NCBI RefSeq assembly: GCF_037622515.1
Contig: NZ_JBBJCN010000003.1
Coordinates: 248,001-312,000, forward strand
Length of the DNA: 64,000 nucleotides
Direction: 5' to 3'
Source: Paradesertivirga superstes
GTDB lineage: Bacteria > Bacteroidota > Bacteroidia > Sphingobacteriales > Sphingobacteriaceae
The notes under the pieces were generated by a model. It worked only from the letters and a program-made list of their open reading frames with translations, did not search any database and was not told the origin of the DNA. Position numbers and translations under genes: made by a program. Shown here one piece after another: positions 45,965-55,275 of this stretch. Position 1 is the stretch's first letter. Each line of letters starts with the position of its first letter.

Positions 45965-48900
45965 TTAAGCTTGTGCTTCTGCTGCTGTATTTCTAACTTT
46001 TGTTTGATAACCTACACCTGGCTGAACATTTAGTTCCTGTAATACATAATAGGTACGCTCATTACCCAATGCTTTACTCACTGCAGAATTCGGATCGTTC
46101 TTATCTCCAAAGATTATAGCATTTGTTGGACAAGTCTGCTGACAAGCTGTTTTAATTTCCAGGTCCCTTAAAGGACGTTTGTCGATTTTAGCTTGCAATT
46201 TTCCGCCTTGTATACGTTGAATACACATCGTACATTTTTCCATTACTCCCCTGGAACGAGTCGTAACATCTGGATTAAGCACTAACTGCGTAAACTCATT
46301 GTTCATGTAGTTATCGAAACGAGAATCATTCCAATAGTTAAACCAGTTAAAGCGGCGAACTTTGTACGGACAGTTATTCGCACAATAACGAGTTCCTACG
46401 CAACGGTTATAAGCCATGTGGTTCAAACCGTCTGATGAGTGCATCGTTGCAATAACAGGACAAACCGTTTCGCATGGAGCATGATCACAATGCTGACACA
46501 ACATTGGCTGATTTACCACAGTTACATCCTCAAGGGTATTGCGTTCTGCAAGCTCTCCGATTTCAGCCTCTTCTGTAATATTCTTGCCTTCTTCCTGGAA
46601 GCTGTAATAACGATCAATGCGTATCCAATGCATTTCACGACGGCGGCGAACTTCATCCCGACCAACAACAGGAATGTTGTTTTCAACATTACATGCAACT
46701 ATACATGCTCCACAACCTGTACACGCATTTAAGTCGATAGCCATAACCCAGCTATTTCCTAATTGCTTGTGTTCAGGCCATAAATCATATGTCTTATGTT
46801 CCGTTTCATGCTTACCGGTTCCTGAATATGAATCTTTAACATACTTATCAAAAGTAGTTTCGCGGATTATATTCCGTCCCTCGTAAGAATGGTGCGTTTG
46901 TGTTTGAGCTAATTCATATTTTCCACCTGCAGCTGTCACTTTAACAGGAGCGGTCGTTTGTAGTGAACCGTTTGCAAATTTCATGAAAGGGAAAGCATTC
47001 TTCCCTACTTCATTACCAACCTTACCAACTTTCGCCCGGCCATAACCTACCGCAATAGAAACTGTACCGATAGCCTGACCTGGCTGATAAAGAGCAGGAA
47101 GAACAACAGAGTAGCCATTTTCAGACTCAACCTTTACCAGATCAAATTCTGCAACCTTTAACTCATCAGCGTATTTCGGATTGATAGCAACATAGTTATC
47201 CCAGGTTACTTTGGAAACCGGATCCGGTAATTCTTGTAACCAGGCATTGTTTGCATACTGTCCGTCACGGATAGCAACAGATTCATATACAGTTAATTCA
47301 GTTGGACTCTCTCCACCTTTTGCTAAGGCAGCTGAAGCCGCAAGTATTGCCTGAGCAGCATTGCCGGCATTCACAGGACTCGCTTGTCCTGAAGTTGAAG
47401 CAGGAGCAGCAACAGCGGAAGAACTTACAACACCTTTTTGCAAAAGTTCTTTCCAGGTAAGACCTGCCGAAGGAAGAAGACTGGCTTCCCAGTTATTTTT
47501 AACGTACTGATAATAGTTCTTAACAGCATTATCAGACCACAATAATAAACTTTGCTCTGCCTGGCGGGTATTGTAAACCGGGTTGATGGTTGGCTGTACA
47601 ATTGTATAATATCCAGCTACAGCATTTGAATCACCCCATGTTTCTAAGTAATGAGGAACGGGAGCAACCACGTCACATTCTGAAGCGGTTTCGTCAGGAC
47701 GATCAGCGAAAGAAACCTTTAATTTTACCTTTTTTAGTCCTTCTGTAAATTCTTTCGAAAGAATAGAACTGTATGCCGGATTGCTATCGATAAAGAATAA
47801 CGCATCAACCTCACCACGTTGCATTTCAGCTACCAGGGCTACGAAATCAGCATCATTACCTAAATATTGATACGACGGATTTGCAATATCAATAGTGGTA
47901 CCGTAGCTACCTAATAGAGTATTGATTCCGTTTACTACTGTTTGAGTTGCAATATCATTGGATCCGCTTACAACTAAAGCTTTTCCTTTTGCAGCCAATA
48001 ATTCTTTTGCGACTAATCCCAAAGCTGTTTCAGCTTTAGCGTTTGTTAACTTTTTGGTTGATCCACCGCCGCCCAGAGCTGCATAAAGGTTCAGCAATGC
48101 AATACCTTCTTCGGATGGTTTAAGAGCGATACGAACATCGGCATTGGTTCCAGTTAAGCTCATTCCAGCTTCAAACTGTACGTGTCGTGACATCTTTTTA
48201 TTTTTAAGAGATGCCATATTACGATTCACCACATACTGGCGGTTAAATTCCAGGGGTGAGATCCATGTACCAAGGAAATCCGCACCAAAGCTTACAATAA
48301 CGTCTGCCCTGTCAAAATGGTAATGAGGCAAAACAGCTTTTCCAAAGCTCGCTTCATTAGCTTTTAAAATGCCGGAGTAAGAAACAGCATCTAACTGAAT
48401 ATGCTTCGTATTCGGGTATTTGGCAATAAAGTCGGTGATAACTTTTTGAGATGAAGGGCTATTGATAGTTGAAGAAACAATTCTGATCTTCTTTCCACCA
48501 GCCTGGATTTTGTTTAACTCACCCTTAACGAATGAATCAACGCTGTTCCATGAAGCATTTTCACCTTTTAATTTAGGACCTTTCAGTTTTGAAACATCGT
48601 ATAAATCAAGGATTGAAGCTTGAGTTACTGCATCCAATCTCCCCTGACCGAGAATACATGCGGGATTTCCCTCCAGTTTTATAGGACGTCCTTCGCGGGT
48701 TTTCACTAAAACACCATGCCCTTTAAAGCTTGATACATAATAGTTTGCCACACCAGGAGTCACTTCCTCGGGCTTGATTAAATAAGGAATTGATTTGTGA
48801 ACAGGAGCTGGCTGACATGCCGCCAGTGTAACGGCACCTAAACCAAAACCCATAGCCTTTAAGAAATCACGGCGCGGAGTTGGGGTTTTTAAACCCGCTT

Positions 48901-49018
48901 CACTTAGTAATTCCTCAATAGGTAATGATTCGGCAAATTCACCTTTATTATTCTCCACAAATTCCGGAGTTGTTTTCAGCTCTTCTAAACCTTTCCAGTA
49001 TTTCTTATTGCTTTCCAT
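45965..49018 (-). CDS. actB: ActB, iron-sulfur/molybdopterin-like subunit of alternative complex III
   Basis: 1017 residues. It opens with a variant Tat signal (TPRRDFLKAMGFGLGAVTLAAC). The first 700 residues are molybdopterin oxidoreductase-like; ActB is known to lack the molybdenum cofactor. The C-terminal part holds four cysteine clusters: CTGCGACIVAC, CQHCDHAPCETVCP, CVGTRYCANNCP and CTMC...CQQTCP. These fit the 3Fe-4S and 4Fe-4S wire carrying electrons from quinol to the hemes of ActA and ActE. It follows actA by 43 bp. Confidence 0.94.
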   Translation of the reverse strand: MESNKKYWKGLEELKTTPEFVENNKGEFAESLPIEELLSEAGLKTPTPRRDFLKAMGFGLGAVTLAACQPAPVHKSIPYLIKPEEVTPGVANYYVSSFKGHGVLVKTREGRPIKLEGNPACILGQGRLDAVTQASILDLYDVSKLKGPKLKGENASWNSVDSFVKGELNKIQAGGKKIRIVSSTINSPSSQKVITDFIAKYPNTKHIQLDAVSYSGILKANEASFGKAVLPHYHFDRADVIVSFGADFLGTWISPLEFNRQYVVNRNMASLKNKKMSRHVQFEAGMSLTGTNADVRIALKPSEEGIALLNLYAALGGGGSTKKLTNAKAETALGLVAKELLAAKGKALVVSGSNDIATQTVVNGINTLLGSYGTTIDIANPSYQYLGNDADFVALVAEMQRGEVDALFFIDSNPAYSSILSKEFTEGLKKVKLKVSFADRPDETASECDVVAPVPHYLETWGDSNAVAGYYTIVQPTINPVYNTRQAEQSLLLWSDNAVKNYYQYVKNNWEASLLPSAGLTWKELLQKGVVSSSAVAAPASTSGQASPVNAGNAAQAILAASAALAKGGESPTELTVYESVAIRDGQYANNAWLQELPDPVSKVTWDNYVAINPKYADELKVAEFDLVKVESENGYSVVLPALYQPGQAIGTVSIAVGYGRAKVGKVGNEVGKNAFPFMKFANGSLQTTAPVKVTAAGGKYELAQTQTHHSYEGRNIIRETTFDKYVKDSYSGTGKHETEHKTYDLWPEHKQLGNSWVMAIDLNACTGCGACIVACNVENNIPVVGRDEVRRRREMHWIRIDRYYSFQEEGKNITEEAEIGELAERNTLEDVTVVNQPMLCQHCDHAPCETVCPVIATMHSSDGLNHMAYNRCVGTRYCANNCPYKVRRFNWFNYWNDSRFDNYMNNEFTQLVLNPDVTTRSRGVMEKCTMCIQRIQGGKLQAKIDKRPLRDLEIKTACQQTCPTNAIIFGDKNDPNSAVSKALGNERTYYVLQELNVQPGVGYQTKVRNTAAEAQA

Positions 49019-49061
49019 TTAAGCTATATAAACTGTTGCGTAAGTTCTATTTTGTAATTTA

Positions 49062-50411
49062 TTAATAGTGACATTTACCACATTCGATACCACCCAATAC
49101 TGCAGGCGTAACTTTTTGACCTTTTGTAAACTGGTCATGAGCGGCAATAACCTTGTCGTAGTAAGCATTTCCCTTAAAGTTCACATCTTTTGTTTTATGA
49201 CAATTGATACACCACTTCATCGTCAAAGGAGCATATTGGTAAACTTCTTGCATGGTCTGAATTGGACCATGACACTCCTGACATTTAATGCCAGCAACTT
49301 TTACGTGTTGAGAGTGATTAAAATATGCTAAATCCGGCAAGTTATGAATCCGAACCCACTGAATTGGCTTAGGATCATCTCCGTAAGTTTTAGTCTGCGG
49401 ATCGTAATCTAAAGCTTTATAAATTTTCGCAATCTCCGGTGAAGTTTCGCCATTATATTTATCGCTCGCTGTTACATAATTATGGCAGTTCATACAAACG
49501 TTTAATGAAGGGATTGACGCGTTTTTAGACTTGTACGCACCAAAGTGACAGTACTGGCAATCAATTTTTAATGTACCGGCATGTAATTGGTGAGAGTATT
49601 TAATTGGCTGCTCTGGCTGATATCCTTGATGGACACCAGTATTCCACAAACCCATCCAACCCGCAGAACCAAGAAAAATAATTAAAAGCAATACAGCAAA
49701 ACCAACGAACTTCTTGTTTTTTGCTAGCCTTCTAAAACGAACTGAGGTACTTTCACCTTCAACTTCATCAATTGCTACTCCCTGCTTTTGCAGTAATAAC
49801 CTTTCTAAAGTCTTTATCACACGGTTTAAGACCAGAATGATAAACAAGGCTACAAGAACTAAAACGATCAGACCTCCTAAAAGATAATCACTGACCCCTT
49901 TCTTCTCCTCACCGTCAGCGCCTTCGGTTCCCGAAGCCTTAGCCGCACTTGCAGCAGGTTTATCGCCTTCAACCTGGATATAAGTTAGAATATTGGTGAT
50001 ATCAGCATCCGTCAACTCCGGAAAAGGGGTCATTACCACCTTTTTATACTCGTTAAAAACTTTAACAGCAGCCGGATCTCCTGAAGCAACCAGCGCCTGT
50101 GAGTTCTTAATCCACTTGTTCAACCATGCCTGGTCATGCCGATCCTGAATGCCTTTTAAAGCTGGACCAACCACTGCCCGATCAATACCATGACAGGCTG
50201 TACATTTTTGCTTAAACAGTGCTCCACCAGCAGCAGCATCTCCGGCAGCGGCAGCAGGCGCTCCGGCAGCAGCCGAACCTGATGCACCTTGTACTGCAGC
50301 GGTACTCGTATCAGTGCTATTTTGCGCATAAGACTGAATACCAATACTTAAAGAAGATACTAAGATTAATGATTTTGCAACACTTCTAAAAAACAATGAG
50401 ATGCTCCTCAT
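49062..50411 (-). CDS. actA: ActA, multiheme cytochrome c with fused N-terminal cytochrome domain
   Basis: 449 residues with six CxxCH motifs. After a signal peptide (ends QSYAQ) and an Ala/Gly-rich linker comes a mono-heme cytochrome c domain (CTACH at 70). Two hydrophobic helices follow (about 170-192 and 231-253). The classical ActA pentaheme region then carries CQYCH, CMNCH, CQECH, CINCH and CGKCH, the last four residues from the C terminus. The described ActA has five hemes, so the N-terminal domain is an addition. First gene of the act/cta cluster, with about 285 bp upstream. Confidence 0.93.
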   Translation of the reverse strand: MRSISLFFRSVAKSLILVSSLSIGIQSYAQNSTDTSTAAVQGASGSAAAGAPAAAAGDAAAGGALFKQKCTACHGIDRAVVGPALKGIQDRHDQAWLNKWIKNSQALVASGDPAAVKVFNEYKKVVMTPFPELTDADITNILTYIQVEGDKPAASAAKASGTEGADGEEKKGVSDYLLGGLIVLVLVALFIILVLNRVIKTLERLLLQKQGVAIDEVEGESTSVRFRRLAKNKKFVGFAVLLLIIFLGSAGWMGLWNTGVHQGYQPEQPIKYSHQLHAGTLKIDCQYCHFGAYKSKNASIPSLNVCMNCHNYVTASDKYNGETSPEIAKIYKALDYDPQTKTYGDDPKPIQWVRIHNLPDLAYFNHSQHVKVAGIKCQECHGPIQTMQEVYQYAPLTMKWCINCHKTKDVNFKGNAYYDKVIAAHDQFTKGQKVTPAVLGGIECGKCHY

Positions 50412-50482
50412 ATTATATTTTACACTTAAAATTAGATATGTATTCGAAAGCTGAATGAGATTCCCCCAACATTTTCGGAGGA

Positions 50483-50490
50483 CAAAAGTA
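50483..50490 (-). promoter_or_regulatory. candidate -7 promoter element for the act operon
   Basis: On the minus strand TACTTTTG matches TAnnTTTG exactly, 72 bases before the actA start. The nearest upstream TTG is about 27 bases away, longer than the usual spacing, so this is tentative. Confidence 0.4.
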
Positions 50491-50696
50491 TAATTAATTC
50501 ATCTATGCATGACACTCCAATGACCTATATTAACAATTTATAATCGTTCTAAATAATAGCAAAACAGCCTCATAGCTTTTGCAAAGGGCGTTTTTAGAGA
50601 AAAAAGAGAAATATCCGTTTAAACAGATTTTGCATTTAATCTTAATTTCTTTAAATAATGATTTGCATCAATGGTTAATATAGATATAATTTGCTA

Positions 50697-51671
50697 TCAC
50701 TGCCGTAAGATCCAGGCAAATATCAAAGGGACGACAATCGTCGCATCCGATTCAACAATAAACTTGGGTGTATGAATATCTAATTTCCCCCAGGTAATTT
50801 TCTCGTTCGGAACTGCTCCTGAATATGAGCCATAAGAAGTTGTTGAATCAGAAATCTGACAGAAATAACTCCAAAATGGAATATCATGCATTTCCAAATC
50901 CTGATACAACATCGGCACCACACAGATAGGGAAATCACCGGCAATACCTCCCCCTATTTGGAAAAATCCAATTCCTTTACCACTGCTGTTATTTTGATAC
51001 CATTCTGCCAGCCAGGCCATATACTCAATACCGCTCTTCATTGTGCTGGCCTTAAGCTCCCCTTTAATAATGTAAGAAGCGAAAATATTCCCCATTGTAC
51101 TATCCTCCCATCCAGGAACTATTATGGGAAGATTTTTTTCTGCGGCAGCAATCATCCAGCTATGTTCAACCGGAATTTCATAATTTTCCTTCATCACTCC
51201 GCTTAACAAAAGCTTGTACATAAACTCGTGCGGAAAATATCTTTCGCCTTTATCTTCAGCGTCTTTCCAGATCTTATAAATATGTTTTTGAATCCTCCTG
51301 AAAGCCTCTTCTTCAGGAATGCAGGTATCAGTTACACGGTTAAAACCCTGCTCTAACAAATCCCATTCTTCCTGAGGGCTCAGATCACGATAATTAGGTA
51401 CCCGTTTATAATGCGAATGCGCAACAAGATTCATTACATCTTCTTCCAGGTTGGCACCTGTACAAGAAATTATAGCGACTTTATCCTGCCTGATCATTTC
51501 TGCAAGCGAAATACCAAGCTCTGCAGTACTCATGGCACCTGCCAGGGTAATCATCATCTTTCCCCCCTCTACTAAGTGAGTTTCGTAACCCTTAGCTGCA
51601 TCTACAAGGGCCGCTGCATTGAAGTGGCGATAATTGTGTTCTATAAACTGGGATATAGGTCCTCTTTCCAT
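50697..51671 (-). CDS. deoxyhypusine synthase family protein
   Basis: 324 residues. The family is best known for making deoxyhypusine on eukaryotic and archaeal eIF5A. Bacteria lack eIF5A, and their homologues act in polyamine synthesis, such as homospermidine formation. The NAD-binding segment IISCTGANLEEDV, the GGGIAGDFPICVVP block and the active-site lysine in NEKITWGKLD (equivalent to the human SWGKI Lys) are all present, so the enzyme should be active. It is a single gene. Confidence 0.85.
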   Translation of the reverse strand: MERGPISQFIEHNYRHFNAAALVDAAKGYETHLVEGGKMMITLAGAMSTAELGISLAEMIRQDKVAIISCTGANLEEDVMNLVAHSHYKRVPNYRDLSPQEEWDLLEQGFNRVTDTCIPEEEAFRRIQKHIYKIWKDAEDKGERYFPHEFMYKLLLSGVMKENYEIPVEHSWMIAAAEKNLPIIVPGWEDSTMGNIFASYIIKGELKASTMKSGIEYMAWLAEWYQNNSSGKGIGFFQIGGGIAGDFPICVVPMLYQDLEMHDIPFWSYFCQISDSTTSYGSYSGAVPNEKITWGKLDIHTPKFIVESDATIVVPLIFAWILRQ

Positions 51672-51789
51672 TATAAATTTTTAAAGGGGTAAAAATACTA
51701 TTTTTTGATTGCGAGCTTAATTTAGTTTTGCAAACATCGCTGAATTACTGAATTTATAAAGGAATTGTTCTTCTTTTTTTCACAAAAGC

Positions 51790-51797
51790 TATATTCG
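51790..51797 (+). promoter_or_regulatory. candidate -7 promoter element for the outer-membrane protein gene
   Basis: TATATTCG is one base from TAnnTTTG and ends 6 bases before the ATG at 51804, which again suggests a very short leader. Confidence 0.35.
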
Positions 51798-51803
51798 CCC
51801 ACA

Positions 51804-52934
51804 ATGAAAAAGTTTTTAGTTCTGGGCATTATCCTTTTTAGCTTACAAAACAACAGTGCATTTAGCCAAAGAAAAATACTTGGAAGATTTTTCGGGAACG
51901 AAAACGATAGTACAAGCAAGGGCAGATTTATAATTTTGCCTGCTCTTGGCTATGCCCAGGAAACGGGTTTTGAATATGGCCTGGTCTCCTTAGCGTCTTT
52001 TTATACAAATAAAGATACAGTAACCAGAAACTCAAGTATTGCCGGATTAATTGCTTTTACAACAAAAAAACAATCGATAATTACGCTAAAACCAGATATA
52101 TGGTCGAAACAAAACCGATATCATTACATAGGCGATTTGAGGTATCGGGATTTCCCTTTCAATTTTTATGGCATTGGAGACGATACACACAAAGCAGATG
52201 AAGAGAGGATTACCCAAACCTTAAAGAAGGTTAGTGTAGAAGTAGAAAAACTAATGAAAAGAGGGTCATATACCGGAGTCAATACCAGTTATGAAAATTA
52301 CAAATTTATTGATAAAGAGCCCGGAGGAGTCTATGAAACAGATCAATTTATACATGATAAAGATGGCGGGGCAGTTCTATTTCTAGGAGTCTCGCAAATC
52401 ATCGATTCGCGGAATTCAAATGTCTACCCAAGTCGTGGCACCTATCTAAAACTTAATTATTCTTTTGCACCAGATATTTTCGGCGGTGAAAACTTTACAG
52501 GAAGCACGGCAAAACTGGATTTCAGAACTTTTAAAAGCTATAATCCCAAAACAGTACTTGGATTTAACTTAGCATACCAGACTATCCAGGGAAGCACCAC
52601 TCCCTTCTACTTATTACCACAATTAGGTAATGACCAGGTTATGAGAGGATATTACACCGGTCGATACCGCGATAGAAACTTACTGGCCACCCAGATTGAA
52701 CTTAAATACAGAATTATTCCAAGGTTTGGTGTGGTTGGTTTTGCGGGAGCAGGTTCTGTATACAATACTCGTATAAATCTGGGTAATTTTAAACCTAGTT
52801 ACGGTGCGGGAATCAGATATTTCTTCGATACGATAAGAGGGTTGAGCTTAAGAATAGACTATGCCTTCGGAGAAAAAAGGAGTGGTGAAGAGAGACAAAA
52901 AGGATTCTATATTGCCTTTGGAGAGGCGTTTTAA
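51804..52934 (+). CDS. BamA/TamA-like outer-membrane beta-barrel protein
   Basis: 376 residues from the ATG at 51804, which starts a signal peptide (MKKFLVLGIILFSLQNNSAFSQ); 13 upstream in-frame codons are rejected. The C-terminal part has surface-antigen (Omp85 barrel) features: SRNSNVYPSRGTYLKLNYSF, the VMRGYYTGRYRDRNL segment carrying the RGY/RGF-like motif, and a terminal strand ending in Phe (FYIAFGEAF). No POTRA domains are evident, so it is a barrel-only member. It converges on the OmpA gene, 13 bp apart. Confidence 0.8.
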   Translation: MKKFLVLGIILFSLQNNSAFSQRKILGRFFGNENDSTSKGRFIILPALGYAQETGFEYGLVSLASFYTNKDTVTRNSSIAGLIAFTTKKQSIITLKPDIWSKQNRYHYIGDLRYRDFPFNFYGIGDDTHKADEERITQTLKKVSVEVEKLMKRGSYTGVNTSYENYKFIDKEPGGVYETDQFIHDKDGGAVLFLGVSQIIDSRNSNVYPSRGTYLKLNYSFAPDIFGGENFTGSTAKLDFRTFKSYNPKTVLGFNLAYQTIQGSTTPFYLLPQLGNDQVMRGYYTGRYRDRNLLATQIELKYRIIPRFGVVGFAGAGSVYNTRINLGNFKPSYGAGIRYFFDTIRGLSLRIDYAFGEKRSGEERQKGFYIAFGEAF

Positions 52935-52947
52935 TAAAATATTTTCA

Positions 52948-54321
52948 CTAATCTCTTTTTACGAAATAGATCTCAACCCTTCTGTTTTTCATTCTTCCCT
53001 CATCCGTATCATTTTTTGCTGCTGGCTTCAGATAGGCATCTTCGGTAATTTCAATTGGAATATCTATAGTTCGAAGTTTCTGTAAAGCATCCATCACCGA
53101 CTGATTCCGCTTTCTGGATAAGGCCATATTGTACTGCAAATCGCCGATACTATCGGTATGTCCGGCAACACGCATTGTATATTTATTTTTAACGCGGTCG
53201 AACGTTGAGGCAATACCTTTCAATTTATTCAATTCGCTGTACACTATGTCGGCCTTGTCAAACTCAAAATAAATATTCGCATCCATGTATACTGTATCCG
53301 GCAGCAAATCTTCGAGATTTTTACCCGCCAGAATTTGCCGTGCATCTATCAGCTTACTTAAATCCGGATAATCAACAAAATCAGGCTGCATTGTATCGCG
53401 TTTAGCTATAAGACTCCTGTCTTCAACAAACACTCCAGAATCATAAATATTGTCGGCAACATCAGCAATGATAATTTTCAAATGGTATTTTTTATAAGGG
53501 ACCACATAGGTTTGTGCAACCAGCTTTTTCGTTACTCCATCAAACTGTAAGAACCGGTATAAGGCAGGCCTGGCCTTTTTAACTAAAGTCGGATCTGTAC
53601 GGATATATGCCGTTTCAGCAGATTCTTCGGGCCGGGACGAGAAGAAGTTTTTGATGCCGTGCCAAATTGAAGGAAAAAAGCCCATAGGTCGTCTTTCAAC
53701 CGATGGCGCTTGCCTTTTAGTGACAGCGCTTGAAAAAACATTATTGTCAATAAAAAACTCCTGGTTCGTCTTATGGTTTACCGTATTGATACTCACTGGC
53801 TCAGATTTTCCGGGAATCAGAGCTATATTATTTTTTGTATTTTCATCCGAAACGAAAAAAGCAAACACATCATTATAAGCCGAGCCAACATATTCAGGAT
53901 ATTCTTCTGAACCAAACTGATAATTGAACTGCAGGCTATTTCCCATTGGCACAAAATCAAACTCAACCATGCTTACGTCGTAGACATTGGGCTTCACGAT
54001 CTTCTGCAAATCGGCATCCTTTTCTACATCACCAAAGGCATAAGTTTGATTGTATTTGTTATTCATACCGGCGACGTTATATGCCGAGCCTGTTGAAAGC
54101 ACTAAACCTTTTTGCAGGTCTAAAACATTTCCTGAATTGCTAAATGACCCAATGGATAAGAAATTCCCATGAAATTTTATATTTCCGACTACTACCCCCT
54201 GACCCGTAAAATTTTCCTTGATCCACTTATTAACATCAACACGCGATACACGTATTTGAGCGGTGCTTGTAAACCCGGCTAATAACGAAAACAATACGAT
54301 GGTGTAAAGACGTAAGCTCAT
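52948..54321 (-). CDS. OmpA-family protein with choice-of-anchor L domain
   Basis: 457 residues with a signal peptide (ends AGFTSTAQ). The N-terminal half is a choice-of-anchor L domain: GNVLDLQKGLVLSTG, then VEFDFVPMGNSLQFNYQFGSEEY and DVFAFFVS. The C-terminal half is an OmpA peptidoglycan-binding domain: ANIYFEFDKADI, MRVAGHTDSIGDLQYNMALS and MKNRRVEIYFV. It is probably exported and held in the envelope; the anchor L domain is frequent in surface proteins of this phylum. I see no T9SS C-terminal signal. Confidence 0.85.
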   Translation of the reverse strand: MSLRLYTIVLFSLLAGFTSTAQIRVSRVDVNKWIKENFTGQGVVVGNIKFHGNFLSIGSFSNSGNVLDLQKGLVLSTGSAYNVAGMNNKYNQTYAFGDVEKDADLQKIVKPNVYDVSMVEFDFVPMGNSLQFNYQFGSEEYPEYVGSAYNDVFAFFVSDENTKNNIALIPGKSEPVSINTVNHKTNQEFFIDNNVFSSAVTKRQAPSVERRPMGFFPSIWHGIKNFFSSRPEESAETAYIRTDPTLVKKARPALYRFLQFDGVTKKLVAQTYVVPYKKYHLKIIIADVADNIYDSGVFVEDRSLIAKRDTMQPDFVDYPDLSKLIDARQILAGKNLEDLLPDTVYMDANIYFEFDKADIVYSELNKLKGIASTFDRVKNKYTMRVAGHTDSIGDLQYNMALSRKRNQSVMDALQKLRTIDIPIEITEDAYLKPAAKNDTDEGRMKNRRVEIYFVKRD

Positions 54322-54368
54322 GGTAATGGTTTAAGGTTTTTGGCTTTTTCTAATATAACCAATATCTA

Positions 54369-55154
54369 TCAAAATTTTATTCGAAAATGCTCTTTTGCAT
54401 GACCTTTCCTAAAATAAACTAATCCGATCCAGAATAAATCTACTGTAAGGCTAACCTGTGGATTGGCTTTGATCTCCTCCCAGGCTTCTTCCATACCTTT
54501 ACTCCAATAAATATCATCAAAAATCAGGACAGTATCGCTATTCACCTTTGAAAGGCACCAGTTAAAATAATTTAAAGTGGCATCCTTGCGATGGTTCCCA
54601 TCTACAAACACAAAATCTAATGAATCTGTTTCGTCTATAATACCTGGAAATATTGCGTCGAAGTTTCCCGTAAGTAACCTAACGTTACCGATTTTTAATT
54701 TATCCAGATTCTCCCGGGCGATTTCTGCAGTTTGCGGACAGCCTTCAATTGAGATGATATTTGCCCCTGGCATAGCTTTCGCCAGATAAGCAGTTGTTAA
54801 GCCCAAACAGGTTCCCAGTTCAATAATATTTTTAGGCTTATTATCGTTAGAAATTCTATAGATTAACTGAGCAAGTTTTTTAGGCTTTAAGGCATTTTTT
54901 GCAAGTTGCCGTACCAGTTTTTTCTTATTGTTATTAACGTGCGAACCTGCGCCTAGATCGGTAATGGTAATTTCCCTCTCATCAGACAATAAGCTTTTTC
55001 GCAATTGTTCTATTTGCTTATAATCGGTTCGGGGTTTAAAATCATAAATTACTTTGTCGACCAGGTTGTAAACAAAAGGGGAATGTATTCCATGACGTGT
55101 TTTGGCTGTAAGCCGGTGTCTGATATATGATTTAAACAGTTGTGAATTGATCAT
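54369..55154 (-). CDS. class I SAM-dependent methyltransferase (O-methyltransferase-like)
   Basis: 261 residues. A basic N-terminal part (FKSYIRHRLTAKTRHGIHSPF) is followed by a Rossmann-type methyltransferase domain. Motif I is NIIELGTCLGLTTAYLA, then ANIISIEGCPQTAEIARENL and LDFVFVDGNHRKDATLNYF, with IFDDIYWSKGM. The Asp residues of VDGNH and FDD resemble metal-dependent O-methyltransferases (family 3). The substrate is unknown. Confidence 0.8.
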   Translation of the reverse strand: MINSQLFKSYIRHRLTAKTRHGIHSPFVYNLVDKVIYDFKPRTDYKQIEQLRKSLLSDEREITITDLGAGSHVNNNKKKLVRQLAKNALKPKKLAQLIYRISNDNKPKNIIELGTCLGLTTAYLAKAMPGANIISIEGCPQTAEIARENLDKLKIGNVRLLTGNFDAIFPGIIDETDSLDFVFVDGNHRKDATLNYFNWCLSKVNSDTVLIFDDIYWSKGMEEAWEEIKANPQVSLTVDLFWIGLVYFRKGHAKEHFRIKF

Positions 55155-55275
55155 GCAAGAGCAAAATTAGACAAAGCATTGTTATATTATATGATAGAGC
55201 CAAAAAAGATTACATCTTAGATTCAGACAATTCTTAATACAAGGTGTTATCTTTTTTATATTTTAGTAAAACACT

